Positions 27,849 to 37,258 of a stretch of 64,000 nucleotides of DNA are shown here, piece after piece. The notes below the pieces were generated by a model that was not told the origin of the DNA, did not search any database, and saw only the letters and a list, made by a program, of their open reading frames with translations. Within the stretch, counting starts at the first letter, position 1. Each line of letters opens with the position of its first letter. Source of the DNA: Nitrosospira lacus (lineage in GTDB: Bacteria; Pseudomonadota; Gammaproteobacteria; Burkholderiales; Nitrosomonadaceae); the NCBI RefSeq assembly GCF_000355765.4, contig NZ_CP021106.3:434001-498000 (forward strand). Reading direction: 5' to 3'. Position numbers and translations under genes: made by a program.

Positions 27849-28085
27849 TTACCTAATTTTGGCAGCGAGTTGATCATACACACTGCGCCCGATTTCGTTA
27901 TTTTTCTCGGCTATCAGGAAAAGCCCTTTGCCGCTGCTTTTCTTCTCCCACAGTTCACCTAGCTGACATTTTTCCTTGCTGTCATCATTGGTTGCATAAG
28001 CCGTCCCCTTGTATTCGACCACTAGCAAGCGGTTATCTTCAAGCATGGCGACAAAATTAGGGTAGAAACTGTAGATCAGCAGCAA
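27849..28085 (-). pseudogene. C-terminal fragment of a type III restriction (Res) subunit or related helicase
   Basis: Carries FYPNFVAMLEDNRLLVVEYK, the start of the nuclease domain (E-x-K in VVEYKG) at the end of type III Res-like proteins, then ATNDDSKEKCQLGELWEKKS. The helicase part of several hundred residues is missing, so this is a dead fragment: the trace of an earlier defence gene at the same place. Confidence 0.65.
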
Positions 28086-28393
28086 ATTTGACCAGGTAAC
28101 AGTGTTGAATTCTAACCATTCAAAAATCGTATAAAGAATTTTAAACCAGCATGTTGCATGAAAGGTTCGATGGTCATTATTGGGCGCTGAAACTGGTCAA
28201 AATTCCGCACTGATTAACAGCCTAGATATTTTTCCCCATGGTACCGATGGTGAATTGTGTCTTTAATCGACACCATGTGTCCGTAGTCCCCCGTGTTACA
28301 TGAACGGGGCATCACGAAGGTAACATTTGCAATCATTTTAAATGCGATCAGAAAAAAGCAAATAAATTGCATTTTCCACACCGAGGTCAAAAT
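28086..28393. other. Intergenic region before the TIR-STAND gene
   Basis: About 300 bp, AT-rich, no gene. The promoter of the TIR-STAND gene must lie here; GAGG at 28384-28387 serves as its ribosome site. Confidence 0.5.
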
Positions 28394-30898
28394 ATGACGA
28401 AAGCGTTTCTGTCCCACTCTTCATCCGATAAGGAATTTGTTCGGGCTGTCGCAAACGGCCTTGGTCGCCAGTTTTGCTTGTTTGATGAGCAGGTTTTTGA
28501 CACAGGGGAAACCTTCAAGCTCTCAATAGAAAAACACCTCGATGACTCATCGATCTTCGTTTTATTCGCTAGCTCTGAATCAGTCAAGCGCATGTGGATC
28601 GAATTCGAAATCAACGAGGCATGGTATCGAATTCTGGAAGGACGCATTTCTAGGGCGTTAGTGTTCCTAATTGATTCCTCGATTGGCCATGAGGCGCTTC
28701 CCCCATGGCTGAGTCGAGCAAAAGTATCTAGAACGAACGCTCCCAAAATAGTTGCCAGAGAGATACGCCAACATCTTGATGAGCTGATTAGAACTGAACA
28801 GCACCCCTATTTTGAAGGCCGCTCTGACGACATTGGACATCTACAAAAGTTATTGAGGCCTATCGGCGAACCAGCCCCTCGGGTTGTAGGTATTTACGGG
28901 CTACCTAACATCGGCAAAAAGACGTTCATAAGAAAAACTGCACAATTAATACTTTCCTTTAATCGAATCATTACGGTACAGATTGAAGAAAGTGACGGTC
29001 TTCCAGACATTGCAATAAAAATTGCAAATCTGCTTGAGCCATACTCGACGAAAGCTGGATTTGATGAAATAGTTGCTCGGATCAAATCAGAAAACAAAGA
29101 GCAACTCTTAAAGAGAATGATTTCTGATTTTAGGGTCGCCGTCGAGAATAAAGAGATGCCTGTTCTGATTGACGATGGTGGCGTCTTCACATCGGATGGT
29201 TTCTTTACCGATATTGCCAAGATGCTTATCGACGCCCTCAAAGATCAAGGTGAACTTTACATCTTTCTCGTTTCGACGAGAAAACCTATCGAAAACCTTC
29301 TGTCCATGCAACTTAAGCCTCTCGCAATCGATGCTGTAAAGAGGCTGGTGGCTGAAATTTCATCCACAATGAAGCCGCCTTTGACAATAAATCAGATATC
29401 TGAGCTTGCAGAGTACGTAAACGGCTACCCACCTTCGGCATATTATGCAGTTGATCAAGCAAGAGCATATGGGATTGATTCTGTCCTAGCCGATAAACAC
29501 CGGCTTGTTCAGTTCAGGACAGCAGTTTTTGTCAAATACATAAATAGTCAGTTGATGACAGAGGAACAGAAATCCATATTATTAACCTTAGCACGATATA
29601 GTCCTCTCCCATTGCAGGTCTTAGCCGACACACAAGGTTACGATGCAGCTAAGCTTGCGGGTGACATCATGATCCTCGTTGATCGCTCCCTTATAGTTCC
29701 AAATGAGTCCGGTTTATATTCAATAGCGGCCCCAGTTGCAGATGCAGTTGCAAGCGAGTTCCTATCCAGTTCAGACGTTAATCATCAAGCCATATACGAC
29801 TCCCTGAAAATACTCTTGGATGATGAGAATCTTGAGTTACCCCGTTTAGATCTTTATAGGCTGCTTTTTAGGGCTTCTGTTCGAAGTGGTTCAAAGGATA
29901 GTACCGCATTTCATATGACTAACGACCTAATTCGTCTAACGGAGGATTATTACCATCGCCGTGACTATAAGCGATGCATAGAGACGGCAAAATTAGCATT
30001 AACCGAAGCCCCAAAGAGTTACTCTGCTCGGGATTTCCTTATTCGGAGTTTTATTCAAGAGGAACAATGGGAAAGTGCTGAGAGCGAGATTCGTGAGTTG
30101 GAGAAATTTGCCTCACCTCGAGATGTGCAATTTCTCTTGGGATTTCTTGAACGAAAAAGAGGCCGCTTACAAAAAGCTATTACATACTTCCTGAATGCCG
30201 AAAAACTAGGTCGTTCAGGCGTAGCATTAAAACGTGAAATCGCCAGCTGCTATTACCACAATGACCAAATATCTGAGGCGAAAAAGTACGTTAATGAAGC
30301 ATTGGCAACAAATAAAGATAACCGATTTGTAGTGGATCTGTCGATCCAGATTGCTATCCGCGAGGGAGATGAACAGGCTGCGCGTTCTGGTATTGAGAAG
30401 CTGGCTGTACTCGACGTCGAGCCATTTGTGAAGCACAGGCTTTCTACGGTCGAACTTCGGTTCGGTAATATCAAAGAGGCACTAAAATCAGCTCGCGAAT
30501 CTGTGGAAGCATTCGATAATGATCGGCCCACATTCGGAATATTAGCTCAACTGGCGACATGCCTTACCCGCGTTGGCCTATTTGATGAAGCAGATGTGAC
30601 CATACAACGCCTATCCCGGCTGTATGTCAATCAGCGACCAGATATTCGGTTAGGGCTAGCTTGTAGACTTGAGATTGAACGTAAGCGCTTTTCCAAAGCC
30701 TTAGAGATCTTGGATAACGTAAAGGATATAACCCCGATAATTTATGAGGCCATGCGAAGAGACGCGATAGCAGGAGAATTGGCAATTGGGACTATGCCTG
30801 ATGAGAAAAGAATTCGCTATCAGCACGAACTTGATACTCTTAACAAGGAACTTAGTACATATGATCCGAATGAAGCTTGGTTCACCTTGATTTCATAA
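28394..30898 (+). CDS. TIR-STAND NTPase-TPR protein (NLR-like immune sensor)
   Basis: 834 aa. Residues 1-130 form a TIR domain (KAFLSHSSSDKEFVRAVA, DDSSIFVLFASSESVKRMW, with the NADase-type Glu probably E72 in WIEFEINEA). A linker with YFEGRSDDIGHLQKLL opens a STAND NTPase: Walker A GLPNIGKKT (169-177), Walker B MPVLIDDGG. The C-terminal third, from about residue 500, is TPR-like helices (RRDYKRCIETAKLALTEAP, KRGRLQKAITYFLNAEKLGR). This is the plan of bacterial NLR-like sensors in which the repeats detect a phage trigger and the TIR destroys NAD+ (known for the family). The start at 28394 is chosen for GAGG and because TIR begins there. Trigger unknown. Confidence 0.85.
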   Translation: MTKAFLSHSSSDKEFVRAVANGLGRQFCLFDEQVFDTGETFKLSIEKHLDDSSIFVLFASSESVKRMWIEFEINEAWYRILEGRISRALVFLIDSSIGHEALPPWLSRAKVSRTNAPKIVAREIRQHLDELIRTEQHPYFEGRSDDIGHLQKLLRPIGEPAPRVVGIYGLPNIGKKTFIRKTAQLILSFNRIITVQIEESDGLPDIAIKIANLLEPYSTKAGFDEIVARIKSENKEQLLKRMISDFRVAVENKEMPVLIDDGGVFTSDGFFTDIAKMLIDALKDQGELYIFLVSTRKPIENLLSMQLKPLAIDAVKRLVAEISSTMKPPLTINQISELAEYVNGYPPSAYYAVDQARAYGIDSVLADKHRLVQFRTAVFVKYINSQLMTEEQKSILLTLARYSPLPLQVLADTQGYDAAKLAGDIMILVDRSLIVPNESGLYSIAAPVADAVASEFLSSSDVNHQAIYDSLKILLDDENLELPRLDLYRLLFRASVRSGSKDSTAFHMTNDLIRLTEDYYHRRDYKRCIETAKLALTEAPKSYSARDFLIRSFIQEEQWESAESEIRELEKFASPRDVQFLLGFLERKRGRLQKAITYFLNAEKLGRSGVALKREIASCYYHNDQISEAKKYVNEALATNKDNRFVVDLSIQIAIREGDEQAARSGIEKLAVLDVEPFVKHRLSTVELRFGNIKEALKSARESVEAFDNDRPTFGILAQLATCLTRVGLFDEADVTIQRLSRLYVNQRPDIRLGLACRLEIERKRFSKALEILDNVKDITPIIYEAMRRDAIAGELAIGTMPDEKRIRYQHELDTLNKELSTYDPNEAWFTLIS

Positions 30899-31317
30899 CC
30901 GAACTTTGGATTTCGAGTAGCGGAGCGTTTCAGGTAGCCGTATGATTTCTCTCCAGTGCTTAGATTCATCTTCTCGGGCACGTCATTAGAAAATCAGAAC
31001 CGATAATTTCCAGTTACCCCGATTTGTCCGGCTTGGCGAGCGAACAAGACTTCAATCCAGTGCCCCATTTCATCTTTTTGGGCGCGCCAATATCAAATTG
31101 GAACAGTGATAACCCAGCTATTTGATTCATCCGAACCGGCGAGCCAGCTACCTTCGAGCCTCGTCTGTCCGCTTAGTGTCGGTTTGAGTCATACGTCAAC
31201 GACGCAAAAGTTTTGAAACTAGCGGTTCGCATTTGACACTATTCGTCAGAGCAACTCGGAGTTCGATAGCAGACAGCCGGACTATCTCATCTACTATGGG
31301 GCTACTATTAAAAATAG
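30899..31317. other. Right-hand gene-free part of element 2
   Basis: About 420 bp with no open frame worth calling. It ends in CTACTATGGGGCTACTATTA near 31290, which resembles the sequence just before the element 1 integrase (13651-13668). Confidence 0.5.
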
Positions 31318-31347
31318 ACAAGCATTTACAGGTTTGTAAGTACTTGT
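31318..31347 (-). terminator. Hairpin beyond a tRNA-Lys(UUU) fragment
   Basis: ACAAG.ATTTAC / GTAAGT.CTTGT stem on the element side of the tRNA-Lys(UUU) fragment, similar in form to the hairpins at 13450 and 20001. Confidence 0.5.
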
Positions 31348-31353
31348 TTTTAT

Positions 31354-31399
31354 TGGTAGGCCGTGCCAGATTCGAACTGGCGACCAACGGATTAAAAGT
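31354..31399 (-). repeat. tRNA-Lys(UUU) 3' fragment: scar of a third element
   Basis: On the minus strand this reads from the anticodon loop (CTTTTAA) through the T-arm (GCCAG TTCGAAT CTGGC) to ACGGCCTACCA, the 3' part of a tRNA-Lys. The 5' half is absent. This is the signature of an attachment site for an element that uses tRNA-Lys(UUU). Confidence 0.75.
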
Positions 31400-31531
31400 T
31401 AGACCTATCGAGCTAACATATTAGCTTACTACTAGGCTAGTATCTTTGCATCTTCCTACATAATTACTACATTTACCAATTTATCTGAACTATTCTATAT
31501 AATGTAGTACTAAAAATACCTTTATAATCAT

Positions 31532-31607
<76 letters not shown>

Positions 31608-31746
31608 GATTGTTACGCGTATTTTATAACAAAAAACGGCAGCATAATATTGAGGTTACTGAAGCATTGGCAACGATGTTGCAATCCTGACAGGTATTTC
31701 GGCAAGCAATGATACTTACAAGGGCATTAACGGTGGTCAAATCCCT

Positions 31747-32646
31747 TCACACCCAATCCTTGCCGATCAGAAAATCCGTATAGAGCTTATCTTCAGCACT
31801 GCCAGCCTCGGGCTTCCAGTCATAGCGCCATTTCACGATGGGGGGCAATGACATCAGGATGGATTCGGTACGCCCACCCGATTGCAAGCCGAACAGGGTG
31901 CCACGATCCCACACCAGATTGAATTCCACATAGCGGCCCCTGCGGTAGGCCTGGAAGTCGCGTTCGGGTTCACCATAGGACGTATTGAGGCGCCGCTCCA
32001 GGATTGGCACATAGGCGGGCAGGAAGTGATCACCGACACTTTTGGTCAGATTGAAACAGGTATCGAAATCCGGCTTGCTCAAATCATCAAAGAAAATGCC
32101 GCCTATACCGCGCGGCTCCTTGCGGTGTTTCAGGTAAAAATATTCATCGCACCATTTCTTGAAGCGTGGATGATGGTCACCACCAAATGGTTGCAGCGCT
32201 TCTTTACAAGTCTGGTGAAAGTGTATGGCATCTTCTTCAAACCCATAGTAAGGCGTCAGGTCCATTCCGCCGCCGAACCACCAGACCGGCTCGGCCCCCT
32301 CCTTATGCGCTTCCAGATAACGGACGTTCAGGTGCACCGTGGGTGCATAAGGATTGCGCGGATGCAGCACGAGCGACACGCCCATTGCCTCGAATGAACG
32401 TCCTGACAATTCAGGCCGGGCGGCAGTGGCCGAGGCGGGTAGCCCGCCACCGAACACGTGCGAGTAATTCACCCCGCCGCGCTCGAGTACGTTGCCTTCT
32501 TCCATCACACAGCTTAACCCGCCGCCGCCCTCGGGGCGTTCCCATTGATCACGGCGGAAATGTTTGCCGTCCACCTCTTCCAGGCGCACAACGATGCGTT
32601 CCTGAAGTCCGGTGAAGAATTCTTTAACTTGCTGTGTTGTATCCAT
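31747..32646 (-). CDS. hemF: Oxygen-dependent coproporphyrinogen III oxidase
   Basis: 299 aa, full family length. Converts coproporphyrinogen III to protoporphyrinogen IX with O2, in haem synthesis; cytoplasmic homodimer. Signatures: [68 protein letters not shown] and the Arg-rich [16 protein letters not shown]. It is the last gene of the leftward run dusB-fis-purH-purD-hemF, 59 bp after purD. An aerobic haem enzyme suits an organism rich in cytochromes. Confidence 0.96.
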   Translation of the reverse strand: MDTTQQVKEFFTGLQERIVVRLEEVDGKHFRRDQWERPEGGGGLSCVMEEGNVLERGGVNYSHVFGGGLPASATAARPELSGRSFEAMGVSLVLHPRNPYAPTVHLNVRYLEAHKEGAEPVWWFGGGMDLTPYYGFEEDAIHFHQTCKEALQPFGGDHHPRFKKWCDEYFYLKHRKEPRGIGGIFFDDLSKPDFDTCFNLTKSVGDHFLPAYVPILERRLNTSYGEPERDFQAYRRGRYVEFNLVWDRGTLFGLQSGGRTESILMSLPPIVKWRYDWKPEAGSAEDKLYTDFLIGKDWV

Positions 32647-32705
32647 GCGAACTCCCCATATCCGTCCCGTACCAGGCGTTACGCGCTACTGGCTTGTCCA
32701 AGCGG

Positions 32706-34016
32706 CTATTTTCGGTGATTGATAGCCCGATACCCGATGTCGTGGCGCATTTGACAGCCGTCGAAATGAATTTGCTCGGCAATGTCGTAGGCGCGGCGCT
32801 GTGCTATCTTCACGCTATCCCCCAGCGCGGTAACACATAATACACGCCCACCCGCCGTCACAGTTTCCTTGCCATCTTCTCCACCCAGGGCCGTACCTGC
32901 ATGGAACACATGAAAATCTTTCTCCGATGACGCCATGGCCAGGAGTTGCGGTAAACCATGAATCACGTCACCCTTGCGCGGAGTATCCGGATAACCCTGC
33001 GCCGCCATTATCACACCCAGGGCGGTGCGACGATCCCACTCCGCTTCTATCTTGTCGAGCGTTCCGTTCATGGCGTGTTCCATCAGCGTTACCAGATCGC
33101 TTTTCAGCCGCAGCAGGATAACTTCCGCTTCCGGATCGCCCATGCGGCAATTGAACTCCAGCACCTTTACGCTGCCATCCGGCGCTATCATCAGGCCGGC
33201 ATAAAGAAAGCCGGTGTAAGTCTCGCCGTCCTGCTCCAAGCCGTTCATCGTCGCCTGGATCACTTCGCGCATTATCTTGGCATGCAGCTTGGGTGTGATT
33301 ACCGGTGCGGGAGAATATGCGCCCATGCCCCCTGTATTTGGGCCCTGATCCCCTTCTTTCAGGCGCTTGTGATCCTGACTGGTGGCAAGCGGCAGCACAT
33401 GGCGGCCATCGGCCATGACGATAAAACTGGCCTCCTCTCCTTCCAGAAATTCCTCGATCACGATCCGCGCACCCGCATCCCCCACGCGGTTTTCAACCAG
33501 CATCGCGTCCACGGCGGCGTGGGCCTCCGCCAGGGTCGTGGCAACCACCACGCCTTTCCCCGCGGCCAGGCCATCGGCCTTGATAACGATGGGTGCGCCT
33601 GTCTGATCCAGGTAATGATGGGCTTCGGCGGCGGAACTGAAGCTGGCATAAGCAGCGGTGGGGATACCATGGCGCTGCATGAAAGCCTTGGCGAAACCCT
33701 TGGACGTTTCCAGTTGCGCGGCTTGCCTGGTGGGGCCAAAAATTTTCTGGCCCGCCGCGCGGAAGGCGTCCACGATACCCGCCGCCAGGGGCGCCTCCGG
33801 CCCGATGACGGTGAATGCGATGGATTCCTTTCTGGCAAATTCCACCAGCTCGGGAATCCCGGTGATGGAAAGATTCTCAAAATCTTCTTCCAGCAACGTG
33901 CCGGCGTTGCCGGGCGCGACAAACACCTTTATGGGACGGGTGGCGCGCGACGACTGGAGCAGTCTCCATGCTAACGCATGCTCCCTGCCACCAGCGCCGA
34001 TTACAAGTAGTTTCAT
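32706..34016 (-). CDS. purD: Phosphoribosylamine-glycine ligase
   Basis: 436 aa. Makes GAR from phosphoribosylamine, glycine and ATP, step 2 of purine synthesis. N-domain MKLLVIGAGGREHALAWRL and TVIGPEAPLAAGIVDAF; ATP-grasp with IVIKADGLAAGKGVVVA; the C-domain includes EFNCRMGDPEAEVILLRL, which holds the metal ligands, and VTAGGRVLCVTALG. It lies 67 bp downstream of purH in the same operon, as in many proteobacteria. Confidence 0.96.
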   Translation of the reverse strand: MKLLVIGAGGREHALAWRLLQSSRATRPIKVFVAPGNAGTLLEEDFENLSITGIPELVEFARKESIAFTVIGPEAPLAAGIVDAFRAAGQKIFGPTRQAAQLETSKGFAKAFMQRHGIPTAAYASFSSAAEAHHYLDQTGAPIVIKADGLAAGKGVVVATTLAEAHAAVDAMLVENRVGDAGARIVIEEFLEGEEASFIVMADGRHVLPLATSQDHKRLKEGDQGPNTGGMGAYSPAPVITPKLHAKIMREVIQATMNGLEQDGETYTGFLYAGLMIAPDGSVKVLEFNCRMGDPEAEVILLRLKSDLVTLMEHAMNGTLDKIEAEWDRRTALGVIMAAQGYPDTPRKGDVIHGLPQLLAMASSEKDFHVFHAGTALGGEDGKETVTAGGRVLCVTALGDSVKIAQRRAYDIAEQIHFDGCQMRHDIGYRAINHRK

Positions 34017-34083
34017 ATCAGGATGTCTCTACATTCAAGTTTTGCGAGTATCCACTGCGGTTCCGGATGCCAGTAGTGCAGCC

Positions 34084-35655
34084 CTAATGTCTGAAATGCC
34101 GCACACCCGTCAGCACCATTGCCACCCCCTGCTCGTCCGCGGCGGCAATCACTTCCTCATCGCGCACGCTGCCACCGGGCTGAATGACCGCCTTCGCACC
34201 CGCCTGCACGACCACATCCAGCCCATCGCGAAACGGAAAGAATGCATCCGAGGCAACCACCGAACCGGCGAGCGCAAGACCCGCATTCTGCGCCTTGATG
34301 GACGCGATACGGGCGCTATCCACCCGGCTCATTTGTCCCGCGCCCACGCCCAGCGTCTGGCCATGCGCGCAATACACGATAGCATTGGATTTGACGAATT
34401 TCGCCACGCGCCACGCAAACAGCAGATCCTGCAATTGTTGCGGCGTCGGTTGCACTTTGGTGACGACTTTCAATTGTGCCTCGGCGACATTGAGGTTATC
34501 CGGCGTTTGCACCAGCAATCCGCCGCCCACGCGCTTGAAATCAAAAGTATTGCCTCCTGCCTGAAGCGGCAAGGCGAGCACGCGCACATTGGTTTTGCGG
34601 GCGAGAATCTGTTTTGCGTCATCGCTTAATTCCGGCGCGATGACCACCTCGACAAATTGTTTGATCACCGCTTCGGCTGCGGCGCCGTCAAGCGCGCGAT
34701 TGAAAGCGATGATGCCGCCAAAAGCGGAAGTCGGATCTGTGGCAAACGCCAATTGATAAGCCGCAAGCGGTGTATCGGCCACGGCCACGCCGCAGGGGTT
34801 GGCATGCTTGATGATGACACAGGCAGGCAGATCAAAGGTCTTGACGCATTCCCACGCGGCATCGGCATCGGCAATGTTGTTGTACGATAATTCCTTGCCC
34901 TGCAACTGGGTGTAGCTGGCAAGACTGCCGGAAGCGGGCGCAAGGTCGCGATAGAAGGCCGCTTGCTGGTGCGGATTCTCACCGTAACGCAAATGCTGGC
35001 TGATACTGAAATTAAGATTGAGACACGCGGGAAACGCCTGGCGCTGTCCGGGCGGCTCATCCTCCGGGCCGATCGCAGTAAGATAGTTGCTGATGGCGCT
35101 ATCGTATGCGGCGGTATGCGAGAACGCCTTGCAGGCGAGCTGGAAACGCAGCTCCTGCCCGACCGCGCCCCCGGCGGACTTCATCTCCTCCAGCAGCGGC
35201 GCATAATCCTCCGGATCAGTCACGACGGTTACGCTCTTATAATTCTTTGCCGCGGCTCGCACCATGGTGGGACCGCCGATGTCGATATTCTCGATGGCCT
35301 CTTCCAGGCTGCAATCGGAACGGGCCACGGTCTGGCTGAAGGGGTAAAGATTCACCACCACCAGCTCAATGCCGGAAAACCCTGCCTTTTCCATAGCCGC
35401 CATGTGCTCAGGGGAATCCTTCCGCGCCAGGATGCCCGCATGGATTTTCGGATGCAGGGTTTTGACCCGCCCGTCGAGCATCTCGGGAAAGCCGGTGTAA
35501 TCGCTTACTTCAATAACGGTCAAGCCCGCGTCCTTGAGCAGTCTGGCGGTACCGCCAGTGGAAAGAATGGTCACTCCCAGCCGGCGCAACTCGCGCGCAA
35601 ACTCGACGATTCCGGTTTTGTCGGAAACGCTGATGAGAGCTTGTTTAATCGTCAT
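34084..35655 (-). CDS. purH: Bifunctional AICAR transformylase/IMP cyclohydrolase
   Basis: 523 aa. The last two steps of IMP synthesis. N-terminal cyclohydrolase/MGS-like domain ([48 protein letters not shown]); C-terminal transformylase with the catalytic Lys-His of [14 protein letters not shown] and the end signature [23 protein letters not shown] follows a 70-bp gap after fis. Lies between fis and purD, the usual order in beta- and gammaproteobacteria. Confidence 0.97.
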   Translation of the reverse strand: MTIKQALISVSDKTGIVEFARELRRLGVTILSTGGTARLLKDAGLTVIEVSDYTGFPEMLDGRVKTLHPKIHAGILARKDSPEHMAAMEKAGFSGIELVVVNLYPFSQTVARSDCSLEEAIENIDIGGPTMVRAAAKNYKSVTVVTDPEDYAPLLEEMKSAGGAVGQELRFQLACKAFSHTAAYDSAISNYLTAIGPEDEPPGQRQAFPACLNLNFSISQHLRYGENPHQQAAFYRDLAPASGSLASYTQLQGKELSYNNIADADAAWECVKTFDLPACVIIKHANPCGVAVADTPLAAYQLAFATDPTSAFGGIIAFNRALDGAAAEAVIKQFVEVVIAPELSDDAKQILARKTNVRVLALPLQAGGNTFDFKRVGGGLLVQTPDNLNVAEAQLKVVTKVQPTPQQLQDLLFAWRVAKFVKSNAIVYCAHGQTLGVGAGQMSRVDSARIASIKAQNAGLALAGSVVASDAFFPFRDGLDVVVQAGAKAVIQPGGSVRDEEVIAAADEQGVAMVLTGVRHFRH

Positions 35656-35724
35656 TTATGGAATTATCCTAAATTCGGCAGTTGGATGGGAGGGCTCACG
35701 CAAAAAATTTACCCGGCTATCTGC

Positions 35725-35967
35725 CTATTTGATCTGGTACTGCTTCATTTTATTGCGCAGCGTATTGCGGTTAATACCGAGCAACTCGGCGGCACGCGTC
35801 TGATTGCCCTTGGCATGGCTCATCACCAGCTCGATCAGAGGTTTCTCGACGCTGCGTATTACCATGTCATAGATGGCATGGGGTTTCTCGCCGTCCAGAT
35901 CGGCAAAATAACCGTTCACGGCTTCGCGTACGCAACGGGCGATTTCGTTTTCATTAATAATGCTCAT
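35725..35967 (-). CDS. fis: Fis-family nucleoid protein
   Basis: 80 aa. The C-terminal helix-turn-helix TRAAELLGINRNTLRNKMKQ is almost the Fis consensus; the N-terminal beta-hairpin arm is shorter than in enterobacterial Fis (98 aa), normal for betaproteobacteria. Its ATG overlaps the dusB stop by 4 nt (35964-35967), so dusB-fis coupling is conserved here. DNA bending and growth-phase control are the known roles. Confidence 0.93.
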   Translation of the reverse strand: MSIINENEIARCVREAVNGYFADLDGEKPHAIYDMVIRSVEKPLIELVMSHAKGNQTRAAELLGINRNTLRNKMKQYQIK

Positions 35968-36977
35968 GCAACCAACTCCTCGGGCTCAACGTAAGTCAAG
36001 CGCCGGCCGCGGCCGGCAAGCTCACTGAAAAATTCGTTAACCGCCAACAACTGCTGCTCAGTCGTTTGCAACTGATTCATTGCATGACGAAATACAGCAG
36101 AGCCCACTAAACCTTTGGTGTACCAGGAGATGTGCTTGCGGGCGATGCGCACACCGGAATACTCACCGTAGAAATCATATAGCTCATGCAAATGCTGGAT
36201 GAGCACGCGATGGATCTCGCTCACTTCCGGTAGCTGGAGATGCTCGCCCGTGGCGAGATAGTGGCTGATCTCACGAAATATCCATGGCCGTCCCTGGGCA
36301 GCGCGGCCGATCATGATGGCGTCGGCCCGGGTATAGTCGAGTACCTGCCTTGCCTGTTCAGGCGTGGTGATATCGCCATTGGCGATGACCGGAATTTTTA
36401 CCGCGGCCTTTACCTCGGCGATGGTGTCATACTCGGCATGCCCCGCATAAGCGCAAGCACGGGTACGGCCATGAATAGCCAGCGCCTGGACCCCCGCGCT
36501 CTGGGCAATGTTCGCCACTGCAAGTGCATTTCTGTGCTGTGTATCCCAGCCAGTGCGGATCTTCAGGGTAACAGGGACATTTACCGCACCTACCACGGCA
36601 TCCAGTATCTTTCCCACCAGCGGCTGATCCTGCAACAATGCGGAGCCGGCCATCACATTGCAGATTTTCTTGGCCGGACAACCCATATTGATGTCTATGA
36701 TCTGCGCCCCTTGCGCCACATTATAGCGTGCGGCTTCAGCCATCATTGCCGGGTCGGCGCCCGCAATTTGCACCGAAATGGGATCCACTTCTCCTTCATG
36801 ATTGGCGCGCCTCCGGGTCTTTTCCGAGCCCCACAGCAAGGAGTTGCTCGATACCATTTCCGACACGGCCATGCCCGCACCCATGCTCTTGCACAACTGC
36901 CGGAAGGGACGATCGGTCACCCCCGCCATGGGGGCGACGATAAGATTGTTTTTAAGAATATGAGGGCCGATCTGCAT
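35964..36977 (-). CDS. dusB: tRNA-dihydrouridine synthase B
   Basis: 337 aa FMN enzyme that reduces uridine in the tRNA D-loop. N-terminal LIVAPMAGVTDRPFRQLCK, catalytic Cys100 in INMGCPAKKI, and the Arg/His-rich FMN phosphate site in ALAIHGRTRACAYAGHAEY; later DAIMIGRAAQGRPWIF. First gene of the dusB-fis operon. Confidence 0.96.
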   Translation of the reverse strand: MQIGPHILKNNLIVAPMAGVTDRPFRQLCKSMGAGMAVSEMVSSNSLLWGSEKTRRRANHEGEVDPISVQIAGADPAMMAEAARYNVAQGAQIIDINMGCPAKKICNVMAGSALLQDQPLVGKILDAVVGAVNVPVTLKIRTGWDTQHRNALAVANIAQSAGVQALAIHGRTRACAYAGHAEYDTIAEVKAAVKIPVIANGDITTPEQARQVLDYTRADAIMIGRAAQGRPWIFREISHYLATGEHLQLPEVSEIHRVLIQHLHELYDFYGEYSGVRIARKHISWYTKGLVGSAVFRHAMNQLQTTEQQLLAVNEFFSELAGRGRRLTYVEPEELVA

Positions 36978-37258
36978 GCTCTGCTTTTGAATAATGGGGC
37001 TGACCCGGAAGAATGAAGGATAGGAACAGTTGCAATTTTAACAGGCTATTGAAATTCCCGTAGCGCTGGCGGTAATCAATGATGGTGCGGTAGCGTATCG
37101 TTACGCGGCGACATCAGATAGATGTAAGATCTTACAGGTGACGAAAGCTGATATTTCCTGTAACCCATATCGCTTTGGGGGATTCATTCAGGAAACCGCC
37201 GCCTTGATCTGTATGCAAAATGCCTCGATCGCATCAAATAGCCTTGGCAGAGGCGAAT
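36978..37258. other. Intergenic region before dusB
   Basis: 280 bp between ubiH and dusB. The dusB-fis-purHD-hemF promoter should lie here; no terminator or repeat stands out. Confidence 0.4.
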
